From: Anthonomus grandis grandis
Lineage: Eukaryota > Arthropoda > Insecta > Coleoptera > Curculionidae
Direction of reading: 5' to 3'
NCBI RefSeq assembly: GCF_022605725.1
Contig: NC_065546.1
Coordinates: 45,938,227-46,002,226, forward strand
DNA length: 64,000 nucleotides
Shown here: positions 11,373 to 22,638 of the stretch, in pieces
Layout: every line of letters starts with the position of its first letter
How positions within the stretch are numbered: position 1 is the first letter of the stretch
Made by a program: the position numbers and the translations under genes
Notes under the pieces: generated by a model
What the model was told of the DNA's origin: nothing
Databases searched by the model: none
The model's input: only the letters and a program-made list of their open reading frames with translations

Positions 11373-12163
11373 TACTCTTATATAAACAAATAATTTGACT
11401 TTTACGCAGATAGTGGAATTTATGCAATTTTTGGTAGAGCGGATGACTTCATGTCTGATATTAGGTATAACTTTTCAAGTCATATATAAAATGCATTTTA
11501 GCCGCTTGAAATAGGAGCTCAAAGCTTATTTATCACACAATGTGACCAATTATATATGAGTAAAGTGATACGATTCGCCTTTTTAAATTTTTGTGAAAGT
11601 AATTTGTATTTTTTTGTTATTACTTAAGTGGATAAATTTCACTTGATGTATTACATTAAAAGAAAAATAATATTGTAACGAAATTCGGGAACACACTTTT
11701 ATTGTCAACGTCAAAAAACACTAACCTAACTCGCCTTGACTGTCGTTTTGTTTCCAAGGTAAAAACTGACTAAACAATTAAAACTGAATAAATTGTCACG
11801 AAGCGCATCCTTTTTAAAACCAAATAGAACAGTTTCGAAATTCTTAGAATTATCTTCATTGTTTTTGCCCAAAGAGACCAATAATTTTAGGAGAATACTG
11901 ACAGTCAAAGCAAGCAAGTATACAAATTCTAGAAAATTAGAACCACAGGGATTTATAATAATATAACCTAAATAACCTAAATTGGGGCCAAAATGGGACT
12001 CTCGAACAAGATGAACTACTTAAGAACTAAATACTATAGATAAAAATAATAAACCAAACGTAAGTAGAATCCTAAAGAAACCCTACGAATCAATTTTAAC
12101 TACAGAGTACTAATAACATTGTACAAAAACTAGGAGAATAATTAACGTAATTACATTTTCATA
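11373..12163. other. Mostly unrecognised; possible LTR-like end near 11674
   Basis: A few repeat-field words occur near 11560-11640. At 11674 the sequence starts TGTAACGAAATTCGGG. Read on the minus strand this is AATAAAAGTG followed about 20 bases later by a terminal TTACA, the layout of an LTR polyadenylation signal and 3' edge. No matching second LTR, target duplication or pol was found, so this is only a suggestion. The 63-codon minus-strand frame at 11726-11917 has no recognisable family. Confidence 0.25.
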
Positions 12164-12790
12164 ATAAGATTATTCATTCAAAGTAAAAAGTTATTTTTTA
12201 TCCGTTTAACTTGCATTTTTTTAAATTAATAATACACAAGAAGCATGATTTAAATAGACACTATATCTTTTATAATCCCTTTAGAAACGGAATTTTTGTA
12301 CTGAAAGTATAAAAATGTATTTTAAAGGCATTTTTTAACTTACTATTGCATAACTTAAGTAGATACGATTTTCCCTTTTTAACCGGATTTTAATCGGGGT
12401 CGCTTTCGGGTTAATAAAGCCTAATTTATTTCTTATTCAAGGTTAAAAAGGAATCTTTGTAATCCTGTATCTTTCTCAGTTTAATCTGCATTTTAAATGT
12501 TATTAATGCATAACCTAAATGGATACCATTCGTCTTTTGTAATCTCTTAAAAATGCTAAATTTGTATTATTTAGAGTAAAAAGAAAATTTTTATTGTTCA
12601 TTAAAAGAAGCACAATTTTTATCAATTAAAGTAAAAAGTGCATCTTTATCAATTTAACTTGCTTTATTTGGGTTGGTAATGTATAACTTAAATAGTGGAT
12701 ACGAATCACCTTTTGTAATTCATTAACAGAATAATACAATTTATCTGTCTAATATCCGGGATGAAAACCATTACAAAAAAAAATATATAA
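12164..12790. repeat. Repeat field, block 2 (paired with 13965-14410)
   Basis: The same sentence-like repeat as block 1, with the ATGCATAAC element near 12350, 12506 and 12687. This whole block aligns with 13965-14410 in the same order, from ATAAGATTA through TTTATCCGTTTAACTTG to the closing CATTACAAAAAA-like end. The two are therefore copies of one larger unit. Confidence 0.65.
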
Positions 12791-12934
12791 CAAAAATAAA
12801 TATTTGAACACTATTACTTAGTAATTTATGTTCTCATAAATATTTCATTTTAATTTTCATTTCAAGTTTTAAATATAGCAAATGTAATTGAGAACCCTAC
12901 CTATAAATTAGGTACTTATCCTGTAAGAATTATC
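12791..12934. other. Short unclassified spacer
   Basis: Lies between repeat block 2 and a minus-strand retroelement relic. Nothing is recognisable. Confidence 0.4.
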
Positions 12935-13590
12935 GATGCGCATTAATAAACCTTTCACAATCCTAGATCAACTAGACCTATCCGAAATTAATTTTTTTAT
13001 TTTTTTTTGAAGGGACTAAAAGGAATGCCCAAAAATATCATTGATCAGTCTTAAAGTTTTTTCAATAGGTCTCAGAAGAGTTCAGAACCGGTTTATTTAG
13101 AAGTTTAAATATAAAAAGAAGGACTATATTAATACTTTTGCGTCTCCGATGTAAAGTTTTCATATGTAATATATTTAAAGCATCATCATATTTGTGCTCC
13201 TCCGGAATTCCTTTTTAGGTTTAGAGGCAAAACCGAATAAATTCATTTTTCACCTCTCAAGAGCTAAAGACTTGTTTCTATAATAAGGAGACTATTATAG
13301 ATCAGCAAATTAAATTTTGACACTGCGACCACCAATAGGAGATATAACATTTTACATGTTGAAACTAAGAGTTCTCTACGATTACGTAATACAAAGACCG
13401 AAGCTTTTGATACCTTAAGAACAATGTTGCTGACATGTGAATTAAAATTTAATTACTTATCAAAATATATACCTAGATCTTTAACAATCTCAGTATACCC
13501 GCTTCATGGTAATAAGTCAAATTTCTTATTTCTCTCAAAAAAAGTAATGCAATTACATTTTTCCACATTCAAGGATAAACGGTTTTCCAT
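12935..13590 (-). pseudogene. Jockey-like pol C-terminal relic
   Basis: The minus strand reads LNVEKCNCITFF near 13570, the 'LN..KC..I.F' motif that follows the catalytic ADD box in Jockey-type reverse transcriptases. It then reads EIVKDLGIYFD, the usual 'VKDLGV.FD' motif. Around 13210-13080 it reads PEEHKYDDALNILHMKTLHR, then RRKSINIVLLFIFKLLN, matching the conserved C-terminal helical region. Upstream domains are missing and there are many stops. The plus-strand 64-codon frame at 13424-13618 is its shadow. The flanks are repeat field on both sides. Confidence 0.7.
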
Positions 13591-13594
13591 GCAC

Positions 13595-13940
13595 CGATTA
13601 AATTATCATTTAAATTAAAAAGTTAATTGTTATCAGTTTAATTAGTATTTCTTTAGTAGTTCATAATGCATCACTTAAATGGATATATGTCGCCTTTTGT
13701 AAATTTTTATCATTGAAACTAAAAAGTTAAGTTTTTAGTCCCTTAAAAAGCTGAACTTTTATCAAGTATTATGTCAAAGTAAAAAGTGCATTTTTATTAC
13801 AGATACGATTAGTCTTACAAAATTAACTAAAAAAAAATTTTAATCGTCATTAATTTATTTGTTTTGGTTAATATTTAACTCAAGCTGTAACGTTCTTAGC
13901 AATTCTATGCGGCTTAACATTAATCTACAATTTATTAGTT
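13595..13940. repeat. Repeat field, block 3 (paired with 15243-15605)
   Basis: Aligns along its whole length with 15243-15605. Shared landmarks in order are GATTAAATTAT, TTAATTGTTATCAGTTT, ACTTAAATGGATA, TTAACTAAAAAAAA, and GTAACGTTCTTAGC at about 13888 and 15555. This shows duplication of a unit of at least 350 bp about 1.65 kb away. Confidence 0.7.
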
Positions 13941-13964
13941 AAATGAATACGACTCACTTTTTTA

Positions 13965-14410
13965 TAAAGAAAAATAAGATTACTTCTTTAAAGTAAAAAG
14001 TGAGTTTTTATCCGTTTAACTTGAATTTTTTTAATTTATTAATGCGTAATATTATGCATAATTTAAATAGATACTTTGTCTTTTGTAATCCCTTTAAAAA
14101 CCTTTTTAATCTTTTATAAAAAACTTAATATAATTTATTTTAAGTAAAAAAGTACATCTTTTTCAGTTTAGTTTGCATTTTTCATGTTATTAATGCATAA
14201 CCTAGATGGATACGATTCGTCTTTTGTAATCTCTAAAAAAACTTAATTTTTATTAACTAGTGCTGTCTGTTAAAAAAAACGCAATTTTTACTTTATTTGG
14301 GTTGCTAATACATTACTTATATAAATCACTTTTTGCAGTTTATTAACAGAAAAATACTATTTATATATGTACTGAATGCACTGAATCAACCCTATTACAA
14401 AAAATAGATA
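13965..14410. repeat. Repeat field, block 4 (paired with 12164-12790)
   Basis: Second copy of the block 2 unit, with TTATTAATGCATAACCTAGA near 14190. Together with blocks 2, 3 and 5 it gives the order 2, 3, 4, 5, as expected if one composite unit of about 1.8 kb had been duplicated and then interrupted. Confidence 0.6.
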
Positions 14411-14656
14411 ACAGAAGAAAATTTTAATTTAATTTTTAAGGAATAATAATGGTGAGTAATGGCCATCCTGTGGAACACCAGGTAGTGCACAGATAAGGCG
14501 TGATCTAGCATTACTAATTCGTATTTGCTGAACCCAAGAAGAACAAACACTTTCAAACTAACAAACCAGAATATTGATATTAACGGCATTAAATTTTAAG
14601 GGTTAAGTTGAATAACGGATGAATTAAAATCTAAGCTGTTCAACTCTTTTCTTTCA

Positions 14657-14694
14657 TTGTCAACATTTCGGTCTATATGAGGCCTTCTTCAGGG
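14657..14694 (-). ncRNA. Hammerhead-like motif, left arm
   Basis: On the minus strand the order is CCCTGAAGA, an imperfect stem with loop (GGCCTCATATAGACC), then GAAATGTTGAC. The hammerhead core is CTGATGA, stem II, GAAA. Here one core base is changed (T to A in CTGATGA) while GAAA is present. It is probably inactive, but the arrangement is clear. Confidence 0.4.
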
Positions 14695-14916
14695 AAAACA
14701 GAAAAATTAAAGCTTTTTGTTAGACTGTAAAAAGTGCAATAATGATTTTTTATTGGTTTATTTATTGTTGTAGATAACAAACTGCTGGTGTGTTAAGTAG
14801 CAGAATTAATGTGCATTATTTAAATTAATAAGCATTATTGTTGCTGTTTACACATCAGCAGTTTGATAATACGTTCCACTTTTTACAGTCTAACGAAAAG
14901 CTTTAATTTTTCTGTT

Positions 14917-14951
14917 CACCCTGAAGAAGGCCTCTTTTAGGCCGTTGGCAT
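14917..14951 (+). ncRNA. Hammerhead-like motif, right arm
   Basis: On the plus strand ACCCTGAAGA is followed by AGGCCTCTTTTAGGCC, which can fold as a perfect 4-bp GGCC stem, then GTTGGCATT. Compared with the left arm, the GAAA plus one base that should follow the stem are missing. It is a decayed copy of the same motif in the opposite orientation. Confidence 0.35.
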
Positions 14952-15242
14952 TAAAAGAAATTTCTGAACAGCTTGGATTTTATTTTGATCCCTTATCTAA
15001 ATTAACTCTTAAGATTTAACATAATTGAACTGGGTAACTAAAACAACACATTAAATTGATATCAACTATGTCAAAAATCTGTATGTATCATTAACCTCGT
15101 TGTTCCCCTTATAAGCAAAGTATCCTTAAACGCAAGTACATTGATCACGGTAGAAAATATATAAGGTCACAAATCAACCTATCCTAGTTCATAACCTCAG
15201 AAACCTTAGAAACGAAGACGACTGTATACACACACTTTTATA

Positions 15243-15605
15243 ATTACCGATTAAATTATTATTTAAAGTAAATAGTTAATTGTTATCAGTTTCACTTATT
15301 TTTTTAATTAATAATGCATAACTTAAATGGATAGATATCCCTTATTGTAATCTCTTGAAAAAACAATACATTTTCATCATTAAAACTAAGAAGTTAATTT
15401 TTTAATATCTTAAAAAGCCAAAAGTGCATTTTCATCAGTTTATTATGCATTTTTTGACGTACACATAACTTACAGATACGATAAGACTTATGTAGTTAAC
15501 TAAAAAAAAAGTTTTAATTGCCATTATGTTTTGGTTAATATTTATTTCAAGCCGTAACGTTCTTAGCGATTCTCCGCGGCTAGACAAAAATGTACAATAA
15601 ATAAA
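15243..15605. repeat. Repeat field, block 5 (paired with 13595-13940)
   Basis: Right-hand copy of the block 3 unit, ending after TCCGCGGCTAGACA near 15580. No further copy is seen to the right until an isolated fragment near 58060. Confidence 0.65.
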
Positions 15606-17210
15606 ATAATATTTTAAAGCTCATAAAGTCACCACAATCTATTTTATTTAGACAAAAGTCACCTAACACATGTTCCGGTTACTGTCCCGCATGCCTTTCC
15701 CATTTCTCCTTATACTTTCCTAAGTACGTGAGCAGAAGGATAAATAAAATAGGTGACCGTATTTATTTAATAGCAAAAAAAACTCAGAGAAATAAATAAA
15801 AGAGCACACGGCTGGCAACGGTAATTCGGTTTTGGAAAAACTCGGGAAACAACGTAAACACGATATGAAGGTTTTGTAAATACGAGCGGAGCGTAGTATT
15901 ATTGGTGTTAGATTTCAGAATAACGTTTCCTTTTCATTTTAGTGATTTCTATAAATTCTACGTGTTGTTTTGTCTGGTTTAGTTTTACTTTTTGTTCGAT
16001 CTATGGTTTTAAAACTTTAAATGCAAACAAAATACCTTATTATACTTAAAAGTAACTGTCGGCACAGGTACGAGGTGGGCAAACAAGCGCCTAAACTATA
16101 CAAGATAGAGCAACAAGTTCTTTAGCAAAGTTGTAGAATTGTCAAAGATCTACAAACTGAAAATTATTTTTACGAATACAGTGTGGGTTACAAAAAAGCT
16201 AACCAAAAAATATGTATTTTTTCAAAAATACCCTGCATAATATTTCAAAAAGTTGGTTGGCATGAAGAGAGCTTTACCTCACGCGTGCAACGTTACCAGG
16301 TAATTAATTTTTGGTGTTTTTCTTTTACTCTTACAAGGTTTGTTTAAAAAAATTGATTAATTAGGGATTAAACCTAGACTTACGAAATTGGTACCATAGA
16401 TGCCTCTTAAAGAGTGACAGTGATATTTTGGCATTTTGTAGTAGTGTTTGTTAAATATTTTTGAATTTACCAATATTAAATACGCAATAACTCAAAATTC
16501 TTAAGCAAAACACCTGATATATTTTTATGGTTAAATTTATCGGTGTAATATCTTTATTTTTAGTTGAATATGTCGCCTACCTAAACCATTTACATTCGAT
16601 GTTTTAAGTTTTGTGTAAGGTAAGCATTGTTACATGGCAACATAAAAAAGTGTTTGTATTTTGAATAATCTCTTGGAAAAATATTTTTTTATTAATTAAG
16701 TATTGATATAAATTTAGAAAAAGAGATTGTTGTGAATAATTGAGGATTGATTGACTTCCCTGTAGGTAGACGGATGATACAAGACTTTCAAAATTTGAAA
16801 ATATTACTAAGGACCTCCTTATTATAGTCATAAAGTATTAAATTTGACGTATCTCAATGGGTTCACTCAAGTAGTTGAAAATACAACAATAATAACTAAT
16901 ACATGTCAAATCTTGATAGATTATACAATATACCAATAATAAGCACATATCTCATAAAGTACATTTGACGCCGAAGATCAGAGATCACTGCATTTTATCA
17001 GTCCATGTTGAACACAAGAAAGCAGAAATAAAGGATATTATATAAAAGAAAAATATGAATTATAAGTCGGAATCATTGCAAAATAGTATTATCGATGTTA
17101 CATGGGATAATAGTTACAGTAATGTAAATTTGCTAGCAAATTGTTTTATAAACAGCCTTCCAAGCAATATATTATATATTATTATGGTTAAATATATATT
17201 TTCAACGATT
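15606..17210. other. Interval with no recognised gene
   Basis: The part from about 15640 to 16000 is less AT-rich and more complex, and does not match anything else in the window. The rest is AT-rich with short open frames only (for example 16604-16831 on the minus strand) and no family match. Confidence 0.5.
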
Positions 17211-17216
17211 TTTTAG

Positions 17217-17400
17217 TAAATTTTTGGTTTTGGAATATTTATCAACCGTATATGGTCAAGGTATATTTATTAAATTGTAGAATATACGGATATCTTATAC
17301 TATTCTAAAATTGACACAATATTTACATATCTAGTTTTTAAATTCGAGTACTACACCACAAATATTTGATGAAATTGTTTTACGTTCATATTATCCAATC
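17217..17400 (+). repeat. Direct repeat, left member
   Basis: Matches 17820-18040 in the same orientation. Shared blocks include TATTTATCAACCG, AAGGTATATTTATTAAA, and ACATATCTAGTTTTTAAA followed by ACTACACC. The distance between copies is about 620 bp. The pair brackets the left part of dispersed repeat copy B. Confidence 0.7.
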
Positions 17401-17479
17401 TAATAATACTGTTTTTTTACTAAACATGTATATATAAAATTATATAAAATTTAATAAAAACAGTGTTAATAAAACATTG

Positions 17480-18278
17480 ACTTTTCATCAATACAACCCT
17501 TACTCCCATACCCTCCGCAAGGGTGCGATAGGGTTAAAAAAAACGTTTTTTTTGCAAAAAATAATGGCCTGAGAGGAAAATGCTTTTTAAGAAAATGATA
17601 AAGAAATCTAGAGTTCTGATATTTATACTTATACTCTCTCATAATCTTAAGGTTTTTAAGTAAAACAAAAGAAAACCCTATCTCATTTCTCAAAAGCAAG
17701 GCGTATCACTATAAAAATTGCAGTAATTGTGCCATTTTTTATCGCAAATAAGTGGAAAGTGTTGATTTATCTTAAAAAACTCTTCTAAACATCTTTTCAT
17801 TATCTAGGTTCAAAAATACAGTTTTTAAATTAAAACGATTGGTATATTTATCAACCGCATGTGATAAAGGTATATTCATTAAAGTATAAAATATACGTAT
17901 ATCATATACGATTCTGTTTACAAATGGGACAATAATTTCGGCATTTAAAAAAAATTACATGGGATTTACATATCTAGTTTTTAAACTTAATTACTACACC
18001 TCAAATATGTGATAAAATGATCCCGATGTTACATATATGCCACTGTGTAGCATACGATATAATTCTTATACACGTATATATCTTTATTGAAATAATAATT
18101 GTATATTATTAACATATAAATAAACCTTCTTGTTAAACGTGAATAACATAAACATAATATTAAATTCCTGAACGTGTATCACGCGGACATTTTATCCGAT
18201 ATTTATACTTCAACCAAAAACGTACACCTGGTGTAAACCAAAAATAAACGTTCATTTAATTATCGTGTGTTGCTTGGG
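17480..18278. repeat. Dispersed repeat, copy B
   Basis: Second copy of the repeat at 1-693, ending at the same TGTGTTGCTTGGG word at 18278. Compared with copy A, the segment 17820-18040 replaces the middle part, so one copy has gained or lost an internal block. The minus-strand open frame 17466-17699 lies within the repeat and is not a gene. Confidence 0.7.
17820..18040 (+). repeat. Direct repeat, right member
   Basis: Right-hand partner of 17217-17400, lying inside dispersed repeat copy B and absent from copy A. This suggests insertion or recombination within copy B. Confidence 0.65.
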
Positions 18279-18284
18279 CTGACT

Positions 18285-19990
18285 GATATCATAAATGAAA
18301 TGTATCCAAAAGTAAAGGTTGAAATTAATCACAAGTTTAAAGGTAAAAAATAAACAAATGAGGATATTGGAAAATTGATGAAAGATAGAGACATGCTTTA
18401 CAGAATGTGAGAGAAATGAAAATATATGGAATAAATACAAAAAAACCCGAAAACTTAAGGCACAAAGACATAAAAAAAATAAATATTTTCACCAAATTAT
18501 TGATGATAATAAAAATAACTCCTATGAACTTTCTGCCAGAAAAAATAATTTATTGCCTCATGAAATTGGTTTTGAAGATTTAGGAATAATTAAGAAGAAA
18601 CTGTCTTTAGCAAATAATTTCCACAAATATTTTATTAAAAAAAAGTATAAATGTTATTGTAGACTTAACAAATGTTAACAAAAGGGTTTCTCTAACTATT
18701 TCTGGAGTGGCTGAAGTGGCTCCATCTTTAAATATGACAGAATTAAAGCAAGTGGTTAGAAAGATGAATAATGTAGGAGGCAGTGATAGCAGCATTTCCA
18801 ATAAGGTTTTTAGGGATGTATTTAGTGTTCTCGAAAATAGAATACTCGATATTATTAATATCCTGGAAAGCATCTCCAGTGGTACCAGTTCTTAAGGTGC
18901 AAAATACCAAAAGCTTTACTGACTATAGACCTAGCAACACTGTTCCTGTATACGAGAAGTTGCTAGAACTAACTGTTAAGGAACAATTTTATGTTTGCAA
19001 TCAAGGTTTTAGACAGGGTCATTAATGTGAGTCGGTAATTATAAACATATGTGATGATTGCATTAAGGCTATTCCTGATAATAAATTTGCTTTGGTTGTG
19101 TTATTGAATTTGAGAAGTACATTTGAGACGGTTAACTATTGTAGGTAAATTAAAAATAATGAATCTAAGAGATAATGCGTTAAATTGGTCTAGATCTTTA
19201 TTTGCGTAACAGGATACAATGTGATAAAATTAAAAATTGTATTTTTAATTATATTCCTGTTAAATATCGCGTTCTGCAGGGTACAGTTTTGAGTTCTTTA
19301 TTGTTTTTATTGTATATAAATCATCTTGTTCGTGTGGTAGAACATACTAAAATTGGGCGATTTGCAGACGACACGATGATCTATTTAAGTGGTAACAACT
19401 TAACTGTCATGCAAGCAGGTACAGATAAGTATCTGAAACTGATATTTGATTGGCTATTTTTTAATAATTTATGTCTAAATGCGTCTAGATCTATGTTCTG
19501 TTTATTTGATAAAAAACAAAAATTACTGAATGTTCATTCATATCATGAGAGAATTCTCGAAAAAAATATTTGATACGTAGAATAACTAAATATCTAAAGT
19601 CATACACAAAACTTCTGTTGTATAATAGTATAGCCGCACCCCACTTGGAATTCTGTTTGACTTTGTTGTATAATTTGCCTAGAAACTAGAAAATTTAAGA
19701 ATTTCAAAACAGAACTATGACAACGATTCTACTGTAACTGTAATATTCACCAATAGATAATATGTTAAATTTTTCAAATATGTTTTCTGTTGAACAAAAG
19801 ATTTTATTTAATGTTTTTATTCTTGTTTTTAAATTAGAAATTTTTTTTTATAAATTTAATCATTTGCATCGTTTAAAAAAATTGTACTAGTTTCGGTAAT
19901 TTTAAGAAATCATTAAAAAAATATGTAATAACGTACGAGTAGTTATATATTATTCATTTATTATGTTTTAATATGTAGCTGTTAGCTAAG
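18285..19990 (+). pseudogene. Non-LTR retrotransposon pol relic with reverse transcriptase
   Basis: A long plus-strand pol relic. From 18310 to 18650 it carries the linker before the reverse transcriptase (TNEDIGKLMKDRDMLYRM, then NKYFHQIIDDNKNNSYEL). The fingers region is at 18700-18890 (LKQVVRKMNNVGGSDSSISN). After a frameshift comes FTDYRPSNTVPVYEKLLE. From 19200 a 123-codon frame holds RVLQGTVLSSLLFLLYINHL and the catalytic FADDTMIYLSG box near 19370. The thumb region follows as LLYNSIAAPHLEFCLTLLYN at about 19620 and VEQKILFNVFILVFKLE at about 19790. The order and spacing are those of a Jockey/CR1-group element. Motif A is degenerate (LLNLRSTFETVN, lacking the catalytic aspartate). No endonuclease is present, so the copy is 5'-truncated and starts directly after repeat copy B. 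Confidence 0.85.
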
Positions 19991-21140
19991 AAAACGATTT
20001 ATTTATTTTATTTGATATAGATCAAATCACAAAATGGAAACTCAACTTTATTATTATAATTACTGAAATAAACAAAAAATCAACAAAAAAACTAAAGGAA
20101 TCAAAAAAATAAGCACTATAATTATAATAATCAATTATCTATACGTAAAAGTTCTATATTTTACTGGTATTAGGCCATCAAACTCTTAACTCAAATAAAG
20201 TCTGTAATAGCTGTTTTAAAATGTAAATTACATGATAATTATATACCTTTAAATAAAACAATCCATTTCCACGAAAATATTTTTTTTTTTGTTTTTCTAG
20301 TTCATTTTACTGTCAATAATTACCCATAAAAATACTCTCAAACCATCATTTATTATAATTCATTTTATTCCGTATAAATAAATAAAAATCACACTATTTA
20401 AAAAGAGTTAATGAGATAGCTCTCGTAAAACCTGCAGTAATTGTAAATTTTAATTGAAATAAACAAATGTCACACCATTTTGCAAAATAAAGTTTTCACT
20501 TCACACCGCCTGACCTTTGTTTACTATGCATTCAGGAAACTGGAAAAAAGTCTCAGTCTGTATAATTTAAAACCGCGGGGACCAAATCCCATTTTCCCGT
20601 TGTAAATTCGCCTGCAAAATATATGCGACATGACTAAGTTTTCTTCTTTTACGAAAATAACTCGGGCCTTGTGAGATTTCCTTTCATACGTTGGAAATTC
20701 AAGTTGTTGCTTTGTCGGCGCTGGGCTTCTCTAATTCACTTTGCCAACTTACGTTTTTGGTTTGAATTTATTAATAAATTTATTGGTTAAAAAATAGATC
20801 CAGGAAATCTGGATGATCGAGCTTAAGTTTATCTTCTTCAGAACTAGAAGCAGTGCGCATTTTCCAATTTTTCATGAAAGGGTAGAAAAGATATTTAAAA
20901 TATAAAATATACTTATCAGGATCCTGCACTGTCGATCTTCCAGAAAGCCTAAAAAAAATGTTCTTCTTTTAAATGGAGTGCCACTCTTTCTTTTTGTTTC
21001 ATTTTTGGGACCACCATTAATGAAGAATTAATAATTCAACATATTTTATTATGTAAACATATTAGCTATTTTTAGTCGTTTTTAAAATATTTACGATAAC
21101 ATTTAAACAAGGATATAGAAAATATTAAATAACTTATTAT
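19991..21140. other. Interval with no recognised gene
   Basis: The first 400 bases may be the decayed 3' untranslated region of the preceding element. The part from 20480 to 20760 is more complex and has higher GC than its flanks, with no match in the window. No coding was found. Confidence 0.5.
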
Positions 21141-21149
21141 TATTACATC

Positions 21150-22115
21150 AAGTGTTCATCATATGTCCTCCGTTTTGTTCAAAACATAAATTAATATGTT
21201 CCTGAAAACTTTTTAGTACTTCATCTAACATTTGTGCAGTTACTTGAGCAAATGCATCTCGTAGTATCTGCTCTATGTTTACTGCCACTGTCGGTGGCTT
21301 TACTCAAATAAACAGCTTCGTTGTATAAGATCCCATAAGAAAAAAATCTAATTTTGTAATTATCTAATAAGTCAGGCGATCTTTCTGGCCAATTAATAGG
21401 TCCATTCGTTTTAATCCATTTTCGTTCAAATATCCAGTAAAATTTCGAGAAAAATGTGTAGAAGCTTCATCTTATTGGAACCATATTCGATTTCTAGAGA
21501 TTAATGGCATTCGCAAGTAATCTAGGCATTTTGTAAGAATTGAAGGTTCACTTCTCCATTCAGATGACCAATAAAAAAATAGAGACTGATACTTCCAATA
21601 ATTCCACCCCACACATTTAATGACCTGGTAGTAATGGCTGGTAGTCGATATACCGCATAAAATGACGGCTTTCAAATGAATAATAATGAAAGTTAGTATA
21701 GTTGTATTTACTAATCCATTTTTATGAAATGTGGCCTCATCTGTAAATAGGATAACGTTAAAAAATATAGGATATTACTTCTGCTTCAAGTACAAAATTC
21801 AAGTCGGTTTTGTATGTCTCTATCAAGAAGTGTTCATGGATATGATATTCATGGATATGTTAGGGACGAAAATAGTTCCTTTTGAAAATTCGCTTTTTCC
21901 ACTAACGCCTTTTCCGATATTTGCTTGATTTACTAGAAGGTAAGGATCTTCGGTTACCGTTAAAAACGCATTTAACTCTTGCTCCTGATTAGTAATAGGC
22001 CTCATTCTTTCTACCTTTGGGTATCAAACATTCCCTGTCTCCACGAATCTCGCTAATAACCTTCTAAAAGATTTTTCATCTGGAAACAAAGTTACAGAAA
22101 TCCAAATGACTTATC
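21150..22115 (-). pseudogene. Mariner-type (IS630-Tc1-mariner) transposase relic
   Basis: The minus strand encodes most of a transposase of a mariner-type family common in arthropods. In N-to-C order: ERMRPITNQEQELNAFLTVT near 22000 (the HTH-side segment); IQNRLEFC near 21800; ILFTDEATFHKNGLVN near 21740, with the first catalytic aspartate in FTDEATF; a central region with RNRIWFQ*DEASTHFSRNF near 21480; KLDFFLMGSYTTKLFI near 21330, equivalent to PLDFFLWG; and CFEQNGGHM near 21165, the usual C-terminal ENGGH. Multiple stops and frameshifts make it dead. Terminal inverted repeats were not identified. Confidence 0.8.
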
Positions 22116-22172
22116 ACTTAGTTGATAATAAACACACAAAAATGGTATTATCATCAAAAATGCATAAAATAT

Positions 22173-22209
22173 GTTGTCAAGCAAAACATAAAATATTTTG
22201 CTTGACAAC
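22173..22209. repeat. Perfect 14-bp hairpin
   Basis: GTTGTCAAGCAAAA at 22173-22186 and its exact reverse complement at 22196-22209, separated by nine bases. It lies just beyond the mariner-type relic. It could be a foldback footprint or a subterminal structure. Confidence 0.7.
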
Positions 22210-22339
22210 AAAAAATACTATTAAAATACCTATTTTGTTTAAAATGCAGAATTAAAGGTTCTTATTCAAAAATTTTATGTCTACAGATAATTATCGTGAA
22301 TATCTTAAAAATGCCCGAAGATAGCTAATATGTTGACCT

Positions 22340-22630
22340 GATAAAAAGTGTTCATTTATTATTTATTTATTAAACGCATAAGGTGTGGTTTTTTACATGA
22401 ACCGAACCAGTGTTGGTGCCGCCCTAGTGCCATAATTTTTTTCCAATGGATTTCGCTATTAGAGTGAACATTGTAAAACATAGCTCGTGTGTTTTTAGAA
22501 ACTCGTGGCCCCAGTCGGGTGACATAATAAGTCAACTGTCATAGGAAAGAGTGTATGCCGAGCGCTTTCGTGTTTTTGATCTCGGGCTTCGAAACATTAC
22601 GCGTTAAGCCCAATCGTCATGGTGGACGAC
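22340..22630 (-). other. Possible non-LTR 3' end
   Basis: On the minus strand this reads towards a tail of AATAAATAAATAATAAATG near 22345-22370, like the A-rich or AAAT tails of the neighbouring retroelement relics. The sequence before it is unusually GC-rich for the window and contains short stretches that read like protein, but no named motif. It borders the satellite-like array. Confidence 0.25.
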
Positions 22631-22638
22631 GTAATAAG

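Larger units (their letters stand above)
14617..14993. mobile_element. Palindromic, Penelope-terminal-like element
   Basis: A large inverted repeat. The left arm, from about 14617, includes TCTAAGCTGTTCAA, AGGCCTTCTTCAGGG and AAGCTTTTTGTTAGACTGTA. The right arm, ending about 14993, carries the reverse complement: TACAGTCTAACGAAAAGCTT, CCCTGAAGAAGGCCTC and TGAACAGCTTGGA. The arms run for more than 130 bp with some indels, around a centre near 14830. Each arm contains a sequence of the form CTGAAGA, hairpin, GAAA or its remnant, then YGTTG, like the hammerhead ribozyme motif found in terminal repeats of Penelope-like elements. No protein is encoded. It sits inside the repeat field and is best read as two facing terminal repeats of a Penelope-like element without its coding region. 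Confidence 0.6.
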
